Translations under genes and position numbers: made by a program
Shown: piece by piece, positions 42,079-54,730 of the stretch
Layout of the letters: each line of letters opens with the position of its first letter
Position numbering within the stretch: position 1 is the first letter of the stretch
Notes under the pieces: model-generated
The model's input: only the letters and a program-made list of their open reading frames with translations
Told to the model about the DNA's origin: nothing
The model's database searches: none
Assembly (NCBI RefSeq): GCF_026151205.1
Contig: NC_087073.1
Location: 13,225,837-13,289,836, forward strand
Reading direction: 5' to 3'
DNA: 64,000 bases
Source: Bolinopsis microptera
Taxonomy: Eukaryota > Ctenophora > Tentaculata > Lobata > Bolinopsidae

Positions 42079-43403
42079 AGCCGTGGGGCCTTCCGAGTGA
42101 TAGAGTTACAGTGACTGTTAGTAGGGAAAGTATGAAGGCTATATCAGTAGACACAATTACCGAACGCAGGGCATTGGCTCGACCTCCAAGACAGGGTATC
42201 CGTGAGGACCCTGGTCGTAATCAGCTCTGCACTGCTCCAGTGTATCCTGATGCCTGAAATCTTGGACACTGCCTACGTACGGGGTAGACAGCCACTGATG
42301 ATTTTGTCTGTGAGTTTTTCATCACTTCCTGACATGAGTCAGACCTCAGCTGGATCCTTCCTGTTTAGCTTTTTCTGAGCTTCCCGCTCGACCTCCTTCT
42401 TCAATCATCATCATCAGTTAGAGCTGCCGTGCTCTCGAACTTTCCCTTCACACTCCACCACGGCACCTCCTTCGAGGCCTCTTGCCAGGTAACACCAGCT
42501 CTCAGACATAGGCAAGCTTACCGCGCACGGCGTTTTTTCTTTTTTGTTTCGTCCTTTCCGTGTGTGCCGTTTTGTGCCACCCTCTCTGCTGTTCCTGCGC
42601 AATTGCGCTCATTCGCTCTTCAATGGGCTGTTCATTTGACAGAGTTACTGGCTGGCACTCCAAACATCTTCTCACTCACAATCACCATCAATCAAATTCA
42701 AAATTATGCAATCAATCACTATACATCCACGATCATATGATCAAAACACAAAACTTTGTTATATACTGTTTCTGTTTGAGATTTGAATAACGTTACTGTA
42801 ATGTTTCAAATTATATTTTAAATGTTCAGGTATTGTGATCCAGCTTGACTAGTTATTCATTTCATAATTCATTGTCTTCCGTTGGTTGGATTAGGTCAAT
42901 GACAATAGTTCGATTCTGCGCTCACCGCACTTTGACTTATGTGTTGACTCTGTCGATAAAGTTGGCGGATGAAGTTACTTCGTTTCTCGGAGTGGGTTCG
43001 AGATTGTTTGTTGACACATGAAATTTAGCTTCCCGATAAACACCATATAATATAATCATTAATTGATTCCACCGCGAGGTGATGGGACTAGGAACCAATC
43101 GAATATATCCGGATGAATCCGATTCCAGCCGGATATACGGCTTAATATCCTTGCGTGACAGCATATCAACTGGAAATTTCAAGATTTTCAGGCAAATTGT
43201 ATAAACAAAAAATGTATGTAGGGATTTCAGGTAACATTCCGGGTTCTCACATTCTGATCTTGAGACCTAAAAGCATGTCTCGAAATCAGATCCGGTTAGA
43301 AAGTCTACATGCCGGGTCCTTAACATAGGATCACAGGGTCTTATGGCATGAAGTGCAAGAAATCGGAAATTTCAAAACTGTTGGGATACATTTTTTAATT
43401 TTC

Positions 43404-43560
43404 TGAGATTTAGCAGCGAGCGGTCGGAAATCTTAAAACTTTTTAGTGAGATTTTAATTTTCCTGTTTGCCACTCGATTCTGGTCTTAAAAAAGGAAGAT
43501 TTATTGATATCTGGCCGATTCCAGTCATGCAGCCAAATCCCTAGACAGGTACTCGGTTCC
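43404..43560. repeat. dispersed repeat, inverted copy of 35620-35770
   Basis: Contains cggtcggaaatcttaaaac, cctgtttgccact, aaaaaggaagatttattgat and acaggtactcggttcctg, the complement of the 35.6-kb copy. Diverged and non-coding. Confidence 0.7.
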
Positions 43561-45014
43561 TGAGTAAGGCTTCTCGTTTCTTCGCAAATTCTCTCTCGTT
43601 GTGTTAACTTTCAATGGAGTGACAGGGCGGCTAAACATAATTAAATAAAACGTGTAGTGATGAATAGTCGCACTCCAGTGAAGATTATACATTCCCGCAT
43701 AATTGAACAAGATAAGTGGAAAACAGTGAAATAGAGTACCTACTGCAAGTTAGTAAAGGATCGTCGCTCGAGATCGGAGATTTCAAAGCTGTTAGAGAAA
43801 ATGTTAAGAGGCAGAGGGAGGGTGGTCTTCATAAACATTTTCTCGGATTCGAATTTTTTGTTGTTTCTAATAGTAATAGAGGGAAGTAATATCAATCAGC
43901 TGCTTTTGATCCCATCGAAAAATATTGTTTCTAGCCGGATTTATCGCTGCCCCCTTAATTCTTTAATTCTCTGACATCGTATCAAGGTCAAAGATCCGGT
44001 AGACTAAAATTTTTTCCACTCGAGTTACTATCCAACTTTTTAATTTGCACGCGGTCGGAAAAACGAACAGAAATATATTTAATAGAGATTAAATATTACT
44101 AAAAAACCTGCTGGCCGAAATAAAAGCTTTGTACGGGGAAATTTTAAAAATCAGTTATGTTTTAATTTCTTTTCGTTATCTAGCTCTGTACTGTAGAAAG
44201 TATGGATTTTATTTGACGACAATGTATTCGGATTACGTAAACGATATTTTACCGCATCAAAAAATATCAACCACAACCAAAGCAGTGAATAGTGTCTTTA
44301 TGTATCGCGTGATTGTTAACGAGAGCTACTAGCTAGTCAATAGTCATGACGTAGGTATTACATGACGTACACATTTTCATTAAAACATTATCCGTTTAAA
44401 CTTTTAAAGTTAGACAGGGCCCTGGCCCTTGGACAAGCATTAGCCTTGGTGACGTCGTCCCGTATTTTGAAAAATCTCGAAGATCCAGTGTAGAATAATT
44501 TTAGTACCTAATCTTAAATCTCCGAGCTAACTTTTTATTGAGTCAATGTATATTCTCACATTCATTTTGCTTATTTCATGTCCAAGGTGTTACTATAATT
44601 ATAACATATGCCGTACAGTATAGTATAATACAAATCTATAAACTGCAGTACTGATAATATTGCTGATCCAGTTATTGATAGTGATGGTACCACGAGCATG
44701 CTAAATCACTTTACACTGAATTGTGCATGGATTACCGACATTTTTTTGTAAACGGGCCTAGCTGTCATGTTATAAATCTGTTTAACGGGATCGTCAAACA
44801 GTTGATACACCTGAGTGTCTAAGTGAGTAAGTGGAAACTTGTCTCTGGCCCTCGCTTATATGTTTATATTTCGAATCACACAGTATTCTGCTCCTGAATA
44901 TTTCCCTATTTTTGAACCGTCTATGAATATTGCTAAGAGTAATTCCAACCTGAAACGTCACTGTAGACCGCTCTCTATACTTGTTTTGAGTTTTCGATCC
45001 AAAACCAAATCCTT

Positions 45015-45175
45015 GAGTTACACGAGACGTTGTAGCCTGTGGCATGTTAAATCCAGGGGTTACACGATACGTGGTAGCCTGTGAGCGTGTAGACCGCTCC
45101 ACTATTGTTGTTTTGGGTGTCCGATCCAAAACCAAATCCTGGGGTTACACGAGACGTAGAAGCCTGTGAGCGTTT
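45015..45175. repeat. degenerate tandem repeat of about 50-110 bp spacing
   Basis: Three copies of ttacacgagacgt or ttacacgatacgt followed by gtagcctgtg (or gaagcctgtg), with two copies of gatccaaaaccaaatcct. Non-coding, immediately upstream of the kringle-protease gene. Confidence 0.6.
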
Positions 45176-45399
45176 TATGCAATGATGACATCTCGCAAAT
45201 GTTATCACTGCATATCATAGAGTTATAAAAGTAAGCTTTTTTAACATCTTACTATTTGTATAACACTACTCCTGAATATTAAAAACCGGACGTCAATATC
45301 TATTTTACTTTCGGAAATAGACCCTGGCCGGTAAGGTTTTCTGGCACGTGCCAGGTAATAGTCAGCAGTACAAGTAAGCTAACATCTAACTTTTAGGAA

Positions 45400-47996
45400 A
45401 TGCTATTCTTCCTAATAGGTCTGCTCGGCGGTTGCTGGGTAGCACAAGGAGAGAACATGAAAGACCAGGTCGATGAAGAGATCTTCAGACAAAGAATGAA
45501 AAGACAGATAATTGACGGAGTGAACGTCAGAGAACTCTACAAAGGTACCGTTGTTCACTACAAAGACCCTGATTTCGAGGCTGGTAAGAAAAGTTATCTC
45601 GATGCCTCTGCAACCGACCTCCTGAAAGATAAAAATCACTTCCGTGCTTTTAAGAAGAATGCTAAATTGGTCTTGGATCACAACTTGGAAAGTAATCTTG
45701 AGTGGGTTGCAACTATCAACCAATTTTCTTTGGAAACAGACGAAGAGTTCAGCCACCATTTAGGTGGGAACTTGACACGGCCGGTGGATGAAGAGATCTC
45801 TAGCTCTCCAAGAAAGAAAAGACAAGTAGATTTAGTAGTTGACAGATCCGTGATAGAAGAACTTGAAGCTAGAGACGTAGATTACACGCCATACCTCCCT
45901 CCCGTTAAGAACCAAGGGGCCTGTGGTTCATGCTGGGCATTCACAGCGACGGCAACACTTGAGTACCAGGTAAACAAAGACCGAACAGTCGGAGAAGAGA
46001 TGGTGGCTCTGTCGGAGCAGCAGTGTGTAGACTGCGCCCGTCATGGTAATGGGTGCGGGGGTGGTTGGCCTACTAGCGTTTACACGTGGGTACATAATCA
46101 TTACAGCCATTTTCCTTCGACTTACAACTACCCGTATGAAGCAGAAAATTCCTTGGAATGTAGAAACAATGACTACAAAAATGCGATATCGGGGTTTACA
46201 ATCTATGAAGTAAGTGGAGAATACATACTTACTGGTAATGATGAAGACCTTCTCGTTGCAGTGGGTAACAGCAAAATAGGCGTAATATCTACTTGCATCC
46301 AATTGGCATCTGATTTCACTTCTTACAGCGAAGGTGTATACTCAAGCGATGATTGCAACGATGGCGGTTCTGGCCACTGTGTGACCATAGTAGGGTATGG
46401 AAAATTGAACGGTGTCCCGTTCTGGAGGTTGCGGAACAGTTGGGGGCCAACATGGGGGGACGGGGGACACATCAACATGAAACGTGGAGTAAACGGTCAC
46501 AGCTTGAACATGTGCCAGGTTGCTAGTGATGCTCATTACCCGTACATTGAGGGGAGTGATGATGGACAAGGCAGTGGTACTGAAAGTGAAGCAATACGGT
46601 TGGATTGTGGGGACGGCAAGCAATTGGAATACAGGGGAGTCATCAATACAACTATTTCTGGGAGGGACTGTCAGAGATGGGACTCCCAAGAACCTCACTC
46701 GCACACCGCAAAACCAGAATTGCATCAATACAAGGGTCTTGAGGAGAACTACTGCAGGAATCCAGACAATGACGAAAGAGCCTGGTGTTACACAACGGAT
46801 TCTTCAGAACGATGGGAATACTGCAACGTTCCAGACTGTTCACTTGAAAAATGGTGTGAGCTCTTGGACTTTGAATACTCAGACAGACTACCAGGCAGCC
46901 AGGAGTATAAGACTAAGTATGAAGATTTGAACAGTGCTAAAAGCAACTGTTACTCAAATCCACTTTGCACCGGAATCTCAACATCCTCCGATGGTGCATT
47001 CACATTGATGGCAGGAGATCTCTCATTTAATAAGGGAAGTCATGTGTACAGCAAGGGACTTTGCAAACAGTTCACTCCCCCTCCTATCGGGGAATACTGC
47101 GAGATGGACAATGTGAAATTGATAAGCAAGATCGCGATGGCAACAGCTATCACACAACTGGAAGCTCAACAGATGTGCGACTTCCATGAAGAACTATGCG
47201 TGGGCGTGTCGGGGAGTGATGAACTTGGCTACAGCCTCCACAAGAACAAGGCATCTAGGGAAGACACTGCACAAACCACTTGGTTGAAAGGTGACTGTCC
47301 AGATCTGACCAAGTGCGGGTATGGGGATCAGGGAGACTATCGGGGGAACATCAGTGTAACAGCAGATGGGAAGACCTGTCAGCGGTGGGACTCCCAGACA
47401 CCTCATTCTCACGACAGAACCCCTGAGGAATACCCTGGTTATGGCTTGGAGGAAAATTACTGCCGAAATCCAGATGGTAATTATTCCCATGACCTTAAAT
47501 TGATTTTAGTGACTTACAAATTATATATGCCTGTAGTGAATTCCATCTAAAGCGCCGAAAGTACAACTTAAATTCTTACAAGTGCCCTAAAGGGTCGTTC
47601 ACATGTTACGTAATCAATAGTTAAGTAATTTTAACCCCCTCCCCCACCTCCGTAATCAACTGTTATTAAGAGCCAACCCCCCTCCTGACAGCAATATTAC
47701 TTAATCATGGCATGACCCCCCCCCCCCCTCCCCCCACACTAAAATATTGTCAAATTGTTATTATTGTAGAGAGTAAAAATAAAATTTTGATTACGTAATC
47801 AACAACCAAACACCCCCCCCCCCCCCCTCCCCTGTAATCAACCGTAAGCATTTGGAAACCCCCTCCCCCCTCGGCTGATTACGTAATATGTGAACGACCC
47901 CTAATACTTTATTTTACAGGAGATCCTACAGCTTGGTGTTACACGATGGACGCGAAGAGATATGCTGAATGTGATGTCCCAACCTGTGACGAGTAG
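45400..47996 (+). CDS. secreted papain-family cysteine protease with PAN/apple-like repeats and two kringles
   Basis: Exons 45400-47476 and 47920-47996 (G/gtaatt...ttacag/GA) give 717 aa. Signal peptide 1-17. The propeptide has an I29-like centre and two basic sites (RMKR near 35, RKKR at 138-141), so furin-type maturation is likely. The C1A domain (about 145-385) has oxyanion Gln172, Cys178 in GACGSCWAF, His326 in SGHCVTIVGYG and Asn346 in RNSWGPTWG. Kringle 1 spans C403-C480. C486-C555 and C567-C633 are two Cys-rich PAN/apple-like repeats. Kringle 2 spans C639-C715, its last part being encoded by exon 2. Kringles and apple-like modules bind proteins or glycans, so the enzyme is probably targeted to an extracellular matrix or surface ligand. 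A secreted digestive or defence role is possible. The first exon is unusually long for this gene neighbourhood. Confidence 0.9.
47590..47905. mobile_element. C-rich MITE in the kringle-protease intron
   Basis: The ends gggtcgttcacatgttacgtaatca and tgattacgtaatatgtgaacgaccc are inverted copies (shown here as positions 47590-47614 and 47880-47904). The inside is an irregular series of gtaatcaac separated by runs of C and CCCCCTC. The intron is little more than this element. No clear target duplication. Confidence 0.75.
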
Positions 47997-50040
47997 ATCG
48001 CAGTAATGATCGCAAAAAGGCTGAAGCATGCTCAAGTTTTACGCAGACTTAGACTTTTGAACTGAATTTACAATACAAATTTCAAAATTATAGTTGTAGT
48101 GATATGAAATATAATGTAAAAATAGAGATTGTTGGTACAAAAAGTTGCTTTTGATTTAACTAACTGCCAGAAGAAATATCAAACTTTCAACATCAATTAG
48201 GTTACATGCCAGGTCCTTTGCTTCGGATCTCAGGTGTGAGAAGTAAGCGAGGAGCAATTAATAATAAGTTCTCTAATAATAATCTGTTTTCGCTCTTTTG
48301 AGTGGTTCGGTCAAATAATTGATGTTATGGGACAAAGTGAGAGTCTCCACTCAGTTTTTCAAACAAATAGTTGTCGACGTTCCGGCCCACACCTTTGTCA
48401 TGGACGAGACGTTACAATTACTTCTTACAAAGCTGCAATTTACAATGGTGAAAATAATCTGTTATATAAATATCAATATCATGAAATACCTACAATATTT
48501 TACACAAATCTATACATTTGAAATGAAATGAGGTATTTATATCCCACTCATATGATTAACCAACAACACAAGGAAGGTGGTTAACCATGTCGGAGCGGCT
48601 GACTGTGAGTGATGTGAGCAAATGTGTAAAAATGTGAACAAAAGTATAAGGCATAGATAAAATTAAAACATCTTTTATTGTAAACCACACTAAACTAAGA
48701 AGAAGCAGAAACCATACAGTACATGTAGGTATAATAAAGGTTAGTACAGTGACATAATCAACCAAAAAGAAACAGGTCCTAAAATGAAGAAACTTAGAAA
48801 GGTAGAGAACAAGACGTAAAATGGAGTGCGGTAAAAAATAAAAGCCAAGGTGTCTTGCAAAGTGAAGACAAATGAAAACAAAAACAAACAAATAAACTTC
48901 AAAACTGATTACATAAATCTCAACATCCGTGGAAGAGAGTTCCATGCAACCGGTACATGGCTTGAGAAACGTCTGTCATCAACTTTGGACTTTTTATTCG
49001 TTGGTATCTTGAGCATGAGATCGTCACCTGGTCTCCTCGACCTGGTCATGGTGTTTGAAAGTTCTGTATCCACTACATCCACATCCAGTGATTCTTTTAT
49101 TTAAGGTAACCAGGTGCAGTACCATGAACTGATTTGTGGGTTAATAGACAGACTTTAAAGAAGATTCGCTGGTCTAACTCTTTAAGTATAGGGAGTTCAA
49201 AAATCAATAGTTCCCACAGTCAGACAACGAATGAGTTAAAGTTCCAACAAAATCTTTATAACATCATTGGTAAAATATTTTTGGACATCTTCGGTATCCA
49301 ATAAAGATAAGGGTTAATACTCCAATTATATCAGAAAATTATATTTAAAACTAAAGGATGTTAGGTAAAGGAAATTAAAAGTCAAACTCTCAAAAATGGA
49401 ATGGAAAGCACTCGGGTATGGGGGGTTGTGAGGCCCCAATTAGTAGAAAAAATACTAGTCCCTGCATTAAAGATGAGTATGTGGGATTTCTTATAGAAGG
49501 GAATCAAGTCCGTGGTTCTATCTTCTATGTTGTAGATGAAACGAACCTCCATTCGTAACCTTTCACTATTGCCTTTTTACAAAAGGGTGAAAAGGAAAAA
49601 ATTGATTTAAAACTATCTGTTAAAATTGCGCTTTTTTAGTTCTCCGCGACAAATTGCACATTTTCTTTAAATCTGAGGACCAAATTTGCGCATTCTCCTT
49701 TAAATCTGAGGGACAAATATCACGTTCTTTATAATATAAGGGTGACCGACGACTGAACCCAATTGGACCTAGTTCCAAAACAGTTCCCACGACAACTGAA
49801 CCCAAATTTTCCAAATGATTACGCTAGCGTAATTTTGACAGAATAGCTATTTGTAAAACTGATAACGGAGGGGGTTTCAAACATCTGTAGACTAGATTAA
49901 TTCATGAAGGAGTAACCAGCTATATTAAATTATACGCTCAAGAGGCCAGCAGCTACAAGTAGAATACCCGAAAACTATGTTTTTGGGTAAGTTAAAGGTA
50001 CTTTTTGGTGACTAACGGATTTGAGTCATTCTCAAAGTAG
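47997..50040. other. no gene seen
   Basis: Begins with the 3' flank of the kringle-protease gene, about 250 bp of which is duplicated at about 59600-59860. The remaining open frames (for example 48556-48945 and 48850-49104) have no recognisable domain. A block at 49870-49925 (tctgtagactagattaattc) recurs at 54160-54215 on the other side of the fold-back element. Confidence 0.55.
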
Positions 50041-51185
50041 TCATGGATCTGACGACATTCCCGTCTATATAACTTCCGCCCCGGGGTTTGAGACTTGGAA
50101 TACCTTAAGGGACCCATTAGAAACAAATTTGGCTTGGGTAGAAATTTTGGCTATGGTGCAGTTTTGCGCAATTGACCACGCCCTTTTTTTGCGCTTTTGC
50201 AACTTTAGAATGAAAATAACTCCGCTTCTAATTGGAATTAGAAGCTCAGCTTGGCTTTAAAGTTGTTCAGAATCATCACATTTAGGGGGGTAGAGCATAA
50301 TTTTAAAGTCAACAGACATCGGGTTGTTCAGTTATGTGACCACACCCTTATTTACCCTCGCGAGTCGTGATTTTCACACTAAATACGAGATATCTCGGCT
50401 TCTGATTGAGCTACGTGCTCATCCTGGGCATTAAAATGTTCAAAATCATCATATTGAGTAGGGTAGACCACAATTTCAAAGTCCTCAGATGTCAGGTTGT
50501 CGAGTTATTAGGCCACAACCTGTTTTTACGCTCTCGCGGGTAGCGATTGCAGCGCTTAAAATCAAAATAACTCAGCTTCCAATTGAAGTTAGGAGCAAAA
50601 CTGGGGCAGCAAAATGTTCACAATCATCACATTGAGTGGGGTAGAGTGGAGTTATTAGGCGGAACCCTATTTTTACGCTCTCGCGAGTGGACACTTAAAA
50701 TCAAAATAGCTCGGCTTCTGATTAGATTTAGGAACAAAAGTTGGGCATGGAAATGATCAGAATTATCATATTAAGTGGGGTAGAACGTGGTTTCAAAGTC
50801 TTCAGACGTCAGGTTGTTGAGTTATTAGGCAGAACCCTATTTTTACGCTCTCGCGAGTCGCGAGTCGACACTTAAAATCAAAATAACTCGGCTCCTGATT
50901 AGAGTTAGGAACAAAAGTTGGGCATGTAAATGTTCAAAATTATCATATTAAGTGGGGTAGAACGTGGTTTCAAAGTCTTCAGACGTCAGGTTGTTGAGTT
51001 ATTAGGCGGAACCCTATTTTTATGCTCTCGGGAGTCGCGAGTCGACACTTAAAATCAAAATAACTCGGCTCCTGATTAGAGTTAGGAATTAACCTTGGGC
51101 ATAGAAATGTCCAGAATTATCATATTAAATGGGGTAGAGTGCGGTTTTAAAGTTTTCAGACGACGTATTTCAATTATTATTAACA

Positions 51186-51460
51186 AATGTATTGAGTTCT
51201 ATGTTTATATTTATGATCTCAAATATTGTGTTCCATGTTTCTATTTATGATCTCAAATATTGATTTCTAATGCTTCTATTTATGATCTCAAATATCGAGT
51301 TCTATGTTTCTATTTATTATCTCAAATATCGAGTTCTAATGCTTCTATTTATGATCTCATGTATTGAGTTCTATGTTTCTATTTATGATCTCAAATATTG
51401 AGTTCTAATACTTCTATTTATGATCTCATGTATTGAGTTCTATTTTTCTATTTATGTTTG
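51186..51460. repeat. tandem array of about 35 bp units in the loop of the fold-back element
   Basis: Units of tttctatttatgatctcaaa plus tattgagttctaatgc, repeated about eight times with alternating variants. Non-coding. Confidence 0.85.
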
Positions 51461-51481
51461 ACGAACTTACGTCGACCTTAA

Positions 51482-51543
51482 TTACATTATTTATCGTATA
51501 AGGTGACCTACAAGGCTTATAGGTCACCTTATACGATAAATAA
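51482..51543. repeat. 62-bp palindrome in the loop
   Basis: cattatttatcgtataaggt and gacct pair with aggtcaccttatacgataaataatg around a short loop (positions 51482-51543). It may be a very short MITE. Confidence 0.85.
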
Positions 51544-53353
51544 TGTGATTATTCTTTCTTGTTCCTGGCCAAGATGAATTGCTCACAACTGCAATGGTAA
51601 AAGTAGTTTGAAAATTAAATTAATAACCAGAAAAAGTAAGTTTCGCCCAGAGCAAACAGTGAATACTCTCTAAATCCCGTACAACCACACTCTTTCCCAC
51701 TCAATGTGATAATTCTGACCATTTTTATGTCCACGTTCAGTTCCTAACTCCAATCAGAAGCCGAGTTATTTTGATTTTAAGTGTCGACTCGCGACTCGCG
51801 AGAGCATAAAAATAAGGTTCCGTCTAATAACTCAACAACCTGACGTCTGAAGACTTTGAAACCACGTTCTACCCCACTTAATGTGATAATTCTGAACATT
51901 TCCGTGCCCAAGTTTTGTTCCTAACTCCAATCAGAAGCCGAGTTATTTTCATTTTAAGTGTCGACTCGTGACTCGCGAGAGCATAAAAATAGGGTTCCGC
52001 CTAATAACTCAACAACCTGACGTCTGAAGACTTTGAAACTACGTTCTACCCCACTTAATATGATAATTCTGAACATTTCCATGCCCAACTTTTGTTCCTA
52101 ACTCTAATCAGGAGCCGAGTTATTTTGATTTTAAATGTCGACTCGCGACTCGCGAGAGCGTAAAAATAGGGTTCCGCCTAATAACTCAACAACCTGACGT
52201 CTGAAGACTTTGAAACTACGTTCTACCCCACTTAATATGATAATTCTGATCATTTCCATGCCCAACTTTTGTTCCTAACTCTAATCAGAAGCCGAGTTAT
52301 TTTGATTTTAAGTGTCCACTCGCGAGAGCGTAAAAATAGGGTTCCGCCTAATAACTCAACAACCTGACGCCTGAAGACTTTGAAACCACGTTCTACCCCA
52401 TTTAATATGATAATTCTGAACATTTTTATGCCCAAGTTTAGTTCCTAACTCTAATCAGAAGCAGAGTTATTTTGATTTTAAGTGTCCACTCGCGACTCGC
52501 GAGAGCGTAAATACTATGGTGTGGGCCTAATAACTCAACAACCTGATGTCTGAGGACTTTGAAACTACGTTCTACCCCACTCAATATGATGATTCTGAAC
52601 ATTTGTATGCCCAAGTTTAGTTCCTAACTCTAATCAGAAGCAGAGTTATTTTGATTTTAAGCGTCGAATCGTGACTCGCGAGCGCGTAAACATTTGGGTG
52701 GGGCCTAATAACTCAACAACCTGACGTCTGAGGACTTTGAAACTACGTTCTACCCCACTCAATGTGATGATTGTGAACATTTTGCTGCCCCAGTTTTGCT
52801 CCTAACTTCAATTGGAAGCTGAGTTATTTTGATTTTAAGCGCTGCAATCGCTACCCGCGAGAGCGTAAAAACAGGTTGTGGCCTAATAACTCGACAACCT
52901 GACATCTGAGGACTTTGAAATTGTGGTCTACCCTACTCAATGTGATGATTCTGAACATTTTAATGCCCAGGATGAGCACGTAGTTCAATCAGAAGCCGAG
53001 ATATCTCGTATTTAGTGTGAAAATCACGACTCGCGAGGGTAAATAAGGGTGTGGTCACATAACTCAACAACCTGATGTCTGTTGACTTTAAAATTATGCT
53101 CTACCCCCCTAAATAAGATGATTCTGAACAACTTTAAAGCCAAGCTGAGCTTCTAATTCCAATTAGAAGCGGAGTTATTTTGATTCTAAAGTTGCAAAAG
53201 CGCCAAAAAAGGGCGTGGTCGATTGCGCAAAACTGCACCATAGCCAAAATTTCTACCCAAGCCAAATTTGTTTCTAATGGGTCCCTTGAGGTATTCCAAG
53301 TCTCAAACCCCGGGGCGGAAGTTATATAGACGGGAATGTCGTCAGATCCATGA

Positions 53354-54730
53354 CTAAAGTAGGCTTTAACAATTATAGCATGTTTGAAGAGCCTTATCTG
53401 ATAGTAACAGCTATACTTATACTATACATTGCTATTAGGGATGAGATTATTCCAAATTTTGGTATATAATAGGTGTGCAGAAAGTTCTGTTGGAAGATAA
53501 TAGATATCCAATCTCAGTAATGGGACCAGACGAAGTTTTTCATTTTTAGGGCAGAACTTGAAAAGATCTTTAATGGACTAACTACTAGGGACATCAAATT
53601 TAAGGATTTTGAATAGTTCCATAAATGTATGATACATGTATTGCAGATTCTCCGGATTCATAATTTTCTGCTGATCAGTGAATAGCGGTTTATTATGTTC
53701 AAGACAGTAGTTCTTGCTAGCCATATTATTAATATGTTTATTATAAGTTCTCAAACGTGCACATGTTAAGTAGTAATAGTATTCTTTATGATCAAAATCG
53801 GGGATGTTACCAAATAGCAGTCTTCTAAGCTTATATATCGCTTTGTAATTGCACAAATTTTATTCAGCCTGTGTTTTGGGATTTCGATTCCACCTCAGCA
53901 AGTTATACAATAGCTAGTACAAGCTAAACATAAAGACAAGGTGCTGTTCTCTTGTGCATAGTACCGTTCTCCATGCGGTTCGGCTTTGTATTATAGATTC
54001 CTTAAGGCACGCTGATCGAGAATAGACGACTTCAAGTCTCCGTCGTACTCCATTCTATCGATTCGCATCTACCTGGATATAATAGCTCATAATGTTAGTT
54101 ATAAGTATTACGTTAATAACTTCACAATGTACAGGGTGTTCTGGTTCACGATACATCGGAACGGTATCAAACATCTGCAGTAGACTAGATTAATTCATGA
54201 AGGAGTAACCAGCTACCTTACGAGACATATTTTTGTTCGACATAATTCCGGTGACCTAAATGATTGATTTTTTCATTTCCTTATTTTACAAAAATGAAAC
54301 CCAATATTTGATAAAATTAAATAAAAAATCTTCTCTGATCAGATGTTTCATCTTCTAAACAATTCTCCGGAGACTTTGAAAGTTAGCCTCAATTTCACCG
54401 CCGTGGCCAATATTTTAAAGTAGTGACAGAGCTTGCTTATTTTTAATGGAACGTGTCCAAAATAATTTTTAAATCAATTCATGATCGAATCGAATACTAG
54501 TGTTCATTAATCGTTTGATGAATCATATTTATAACTTACTATATTGATTTAAATCGATAGAGTCATAATTAAGGAAAATACGTGAAAAATAATTTAGCTT
54601 AATCAAGAAAGAATTGATGGAGTTCAGGTTTGTTATAACTCATATACGAGTAAATTTTTGAGAATCAGATTTCATATCATTAGGCAGAGTCCGGAGTCGC
54701 AGACTGCGTAATTGTAAATTTATAACTGAA
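53354..54730. other. no gene seen; dispersed repeats
   Basis: Contains the second copy of the 24.3-kb repeat (about 54240-54420) and of the 49.87-kb block (54160-54215). The minus-strand frame at 53578-53856 has no recognisable domain. Confidence 0.55.

Larger units (their letters stand above)
36493..42415 (+). mobile_element. second LINE: AlkB-like/SAP-like/RT architecture
   Basis: A single very long frame (36548-41923) followed by a roughly 490-bp 3' region with a pyrimidine-rich run (41925-41997), a hairpin, and an ending at a short ATC repeat (42405-42415). The tail type is RTE-like rather than poly(A). The 5' end is approximate; the element may be 5'-truncated because the frame opens without an ATG. 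No target duplication could be identified. Confidence 0.7.
42416..45399. other. no gene seen; repeats
   Basis: AT-rich, without a supported exon. Includes the inverted copy of the 35.6-kb repeat (43404-43560) and degenerate direct repeats at about 45005-45175 (ttacacgagacgt/tgtagcctgtg units). The last bases before 45400 (acttttag/gaa) look like a splice acceptor for the next gene's leader. Confidence 0.55.
50041..53353. mobile_element. 3.3-kb fold-back element made of about 180-bp repeat units
   Basis: The ends tcatggatctgacgacattc and its complement are perfect inverted repeats. The next about 250 bp also match in inverted orientation (cttccgccccggggtttgag, ttggcttgggtagaaatttt). Further inwards both arms consist of tandem units of about 175-185 bp, each with ctcgcgagtcgcgagtcgac-type CpG palindromes, taactcaacaacctgacgtc and ttctaccccacttaatatga. 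The left arm (to about 51160) has about six units and the right arm (from about 51675) about nine. The loop holds a second tandem array and a palindrome. AAAGTAG lies just outside both ends, a possible target duplication. No transposase frame. Confidence 0.82.

Noticed and set aside
48556-49104. Open frames on both strands after the kringle-protease gene
   Set aside because: Hydrophobic, low-information translations without splice sites or recognisable motifs.
53578-53856. 92-codon minus-strand frame rich in Tyr, Asn and Lys
   Set aside because: AT-driven composition, no homologous motif and no splice context.
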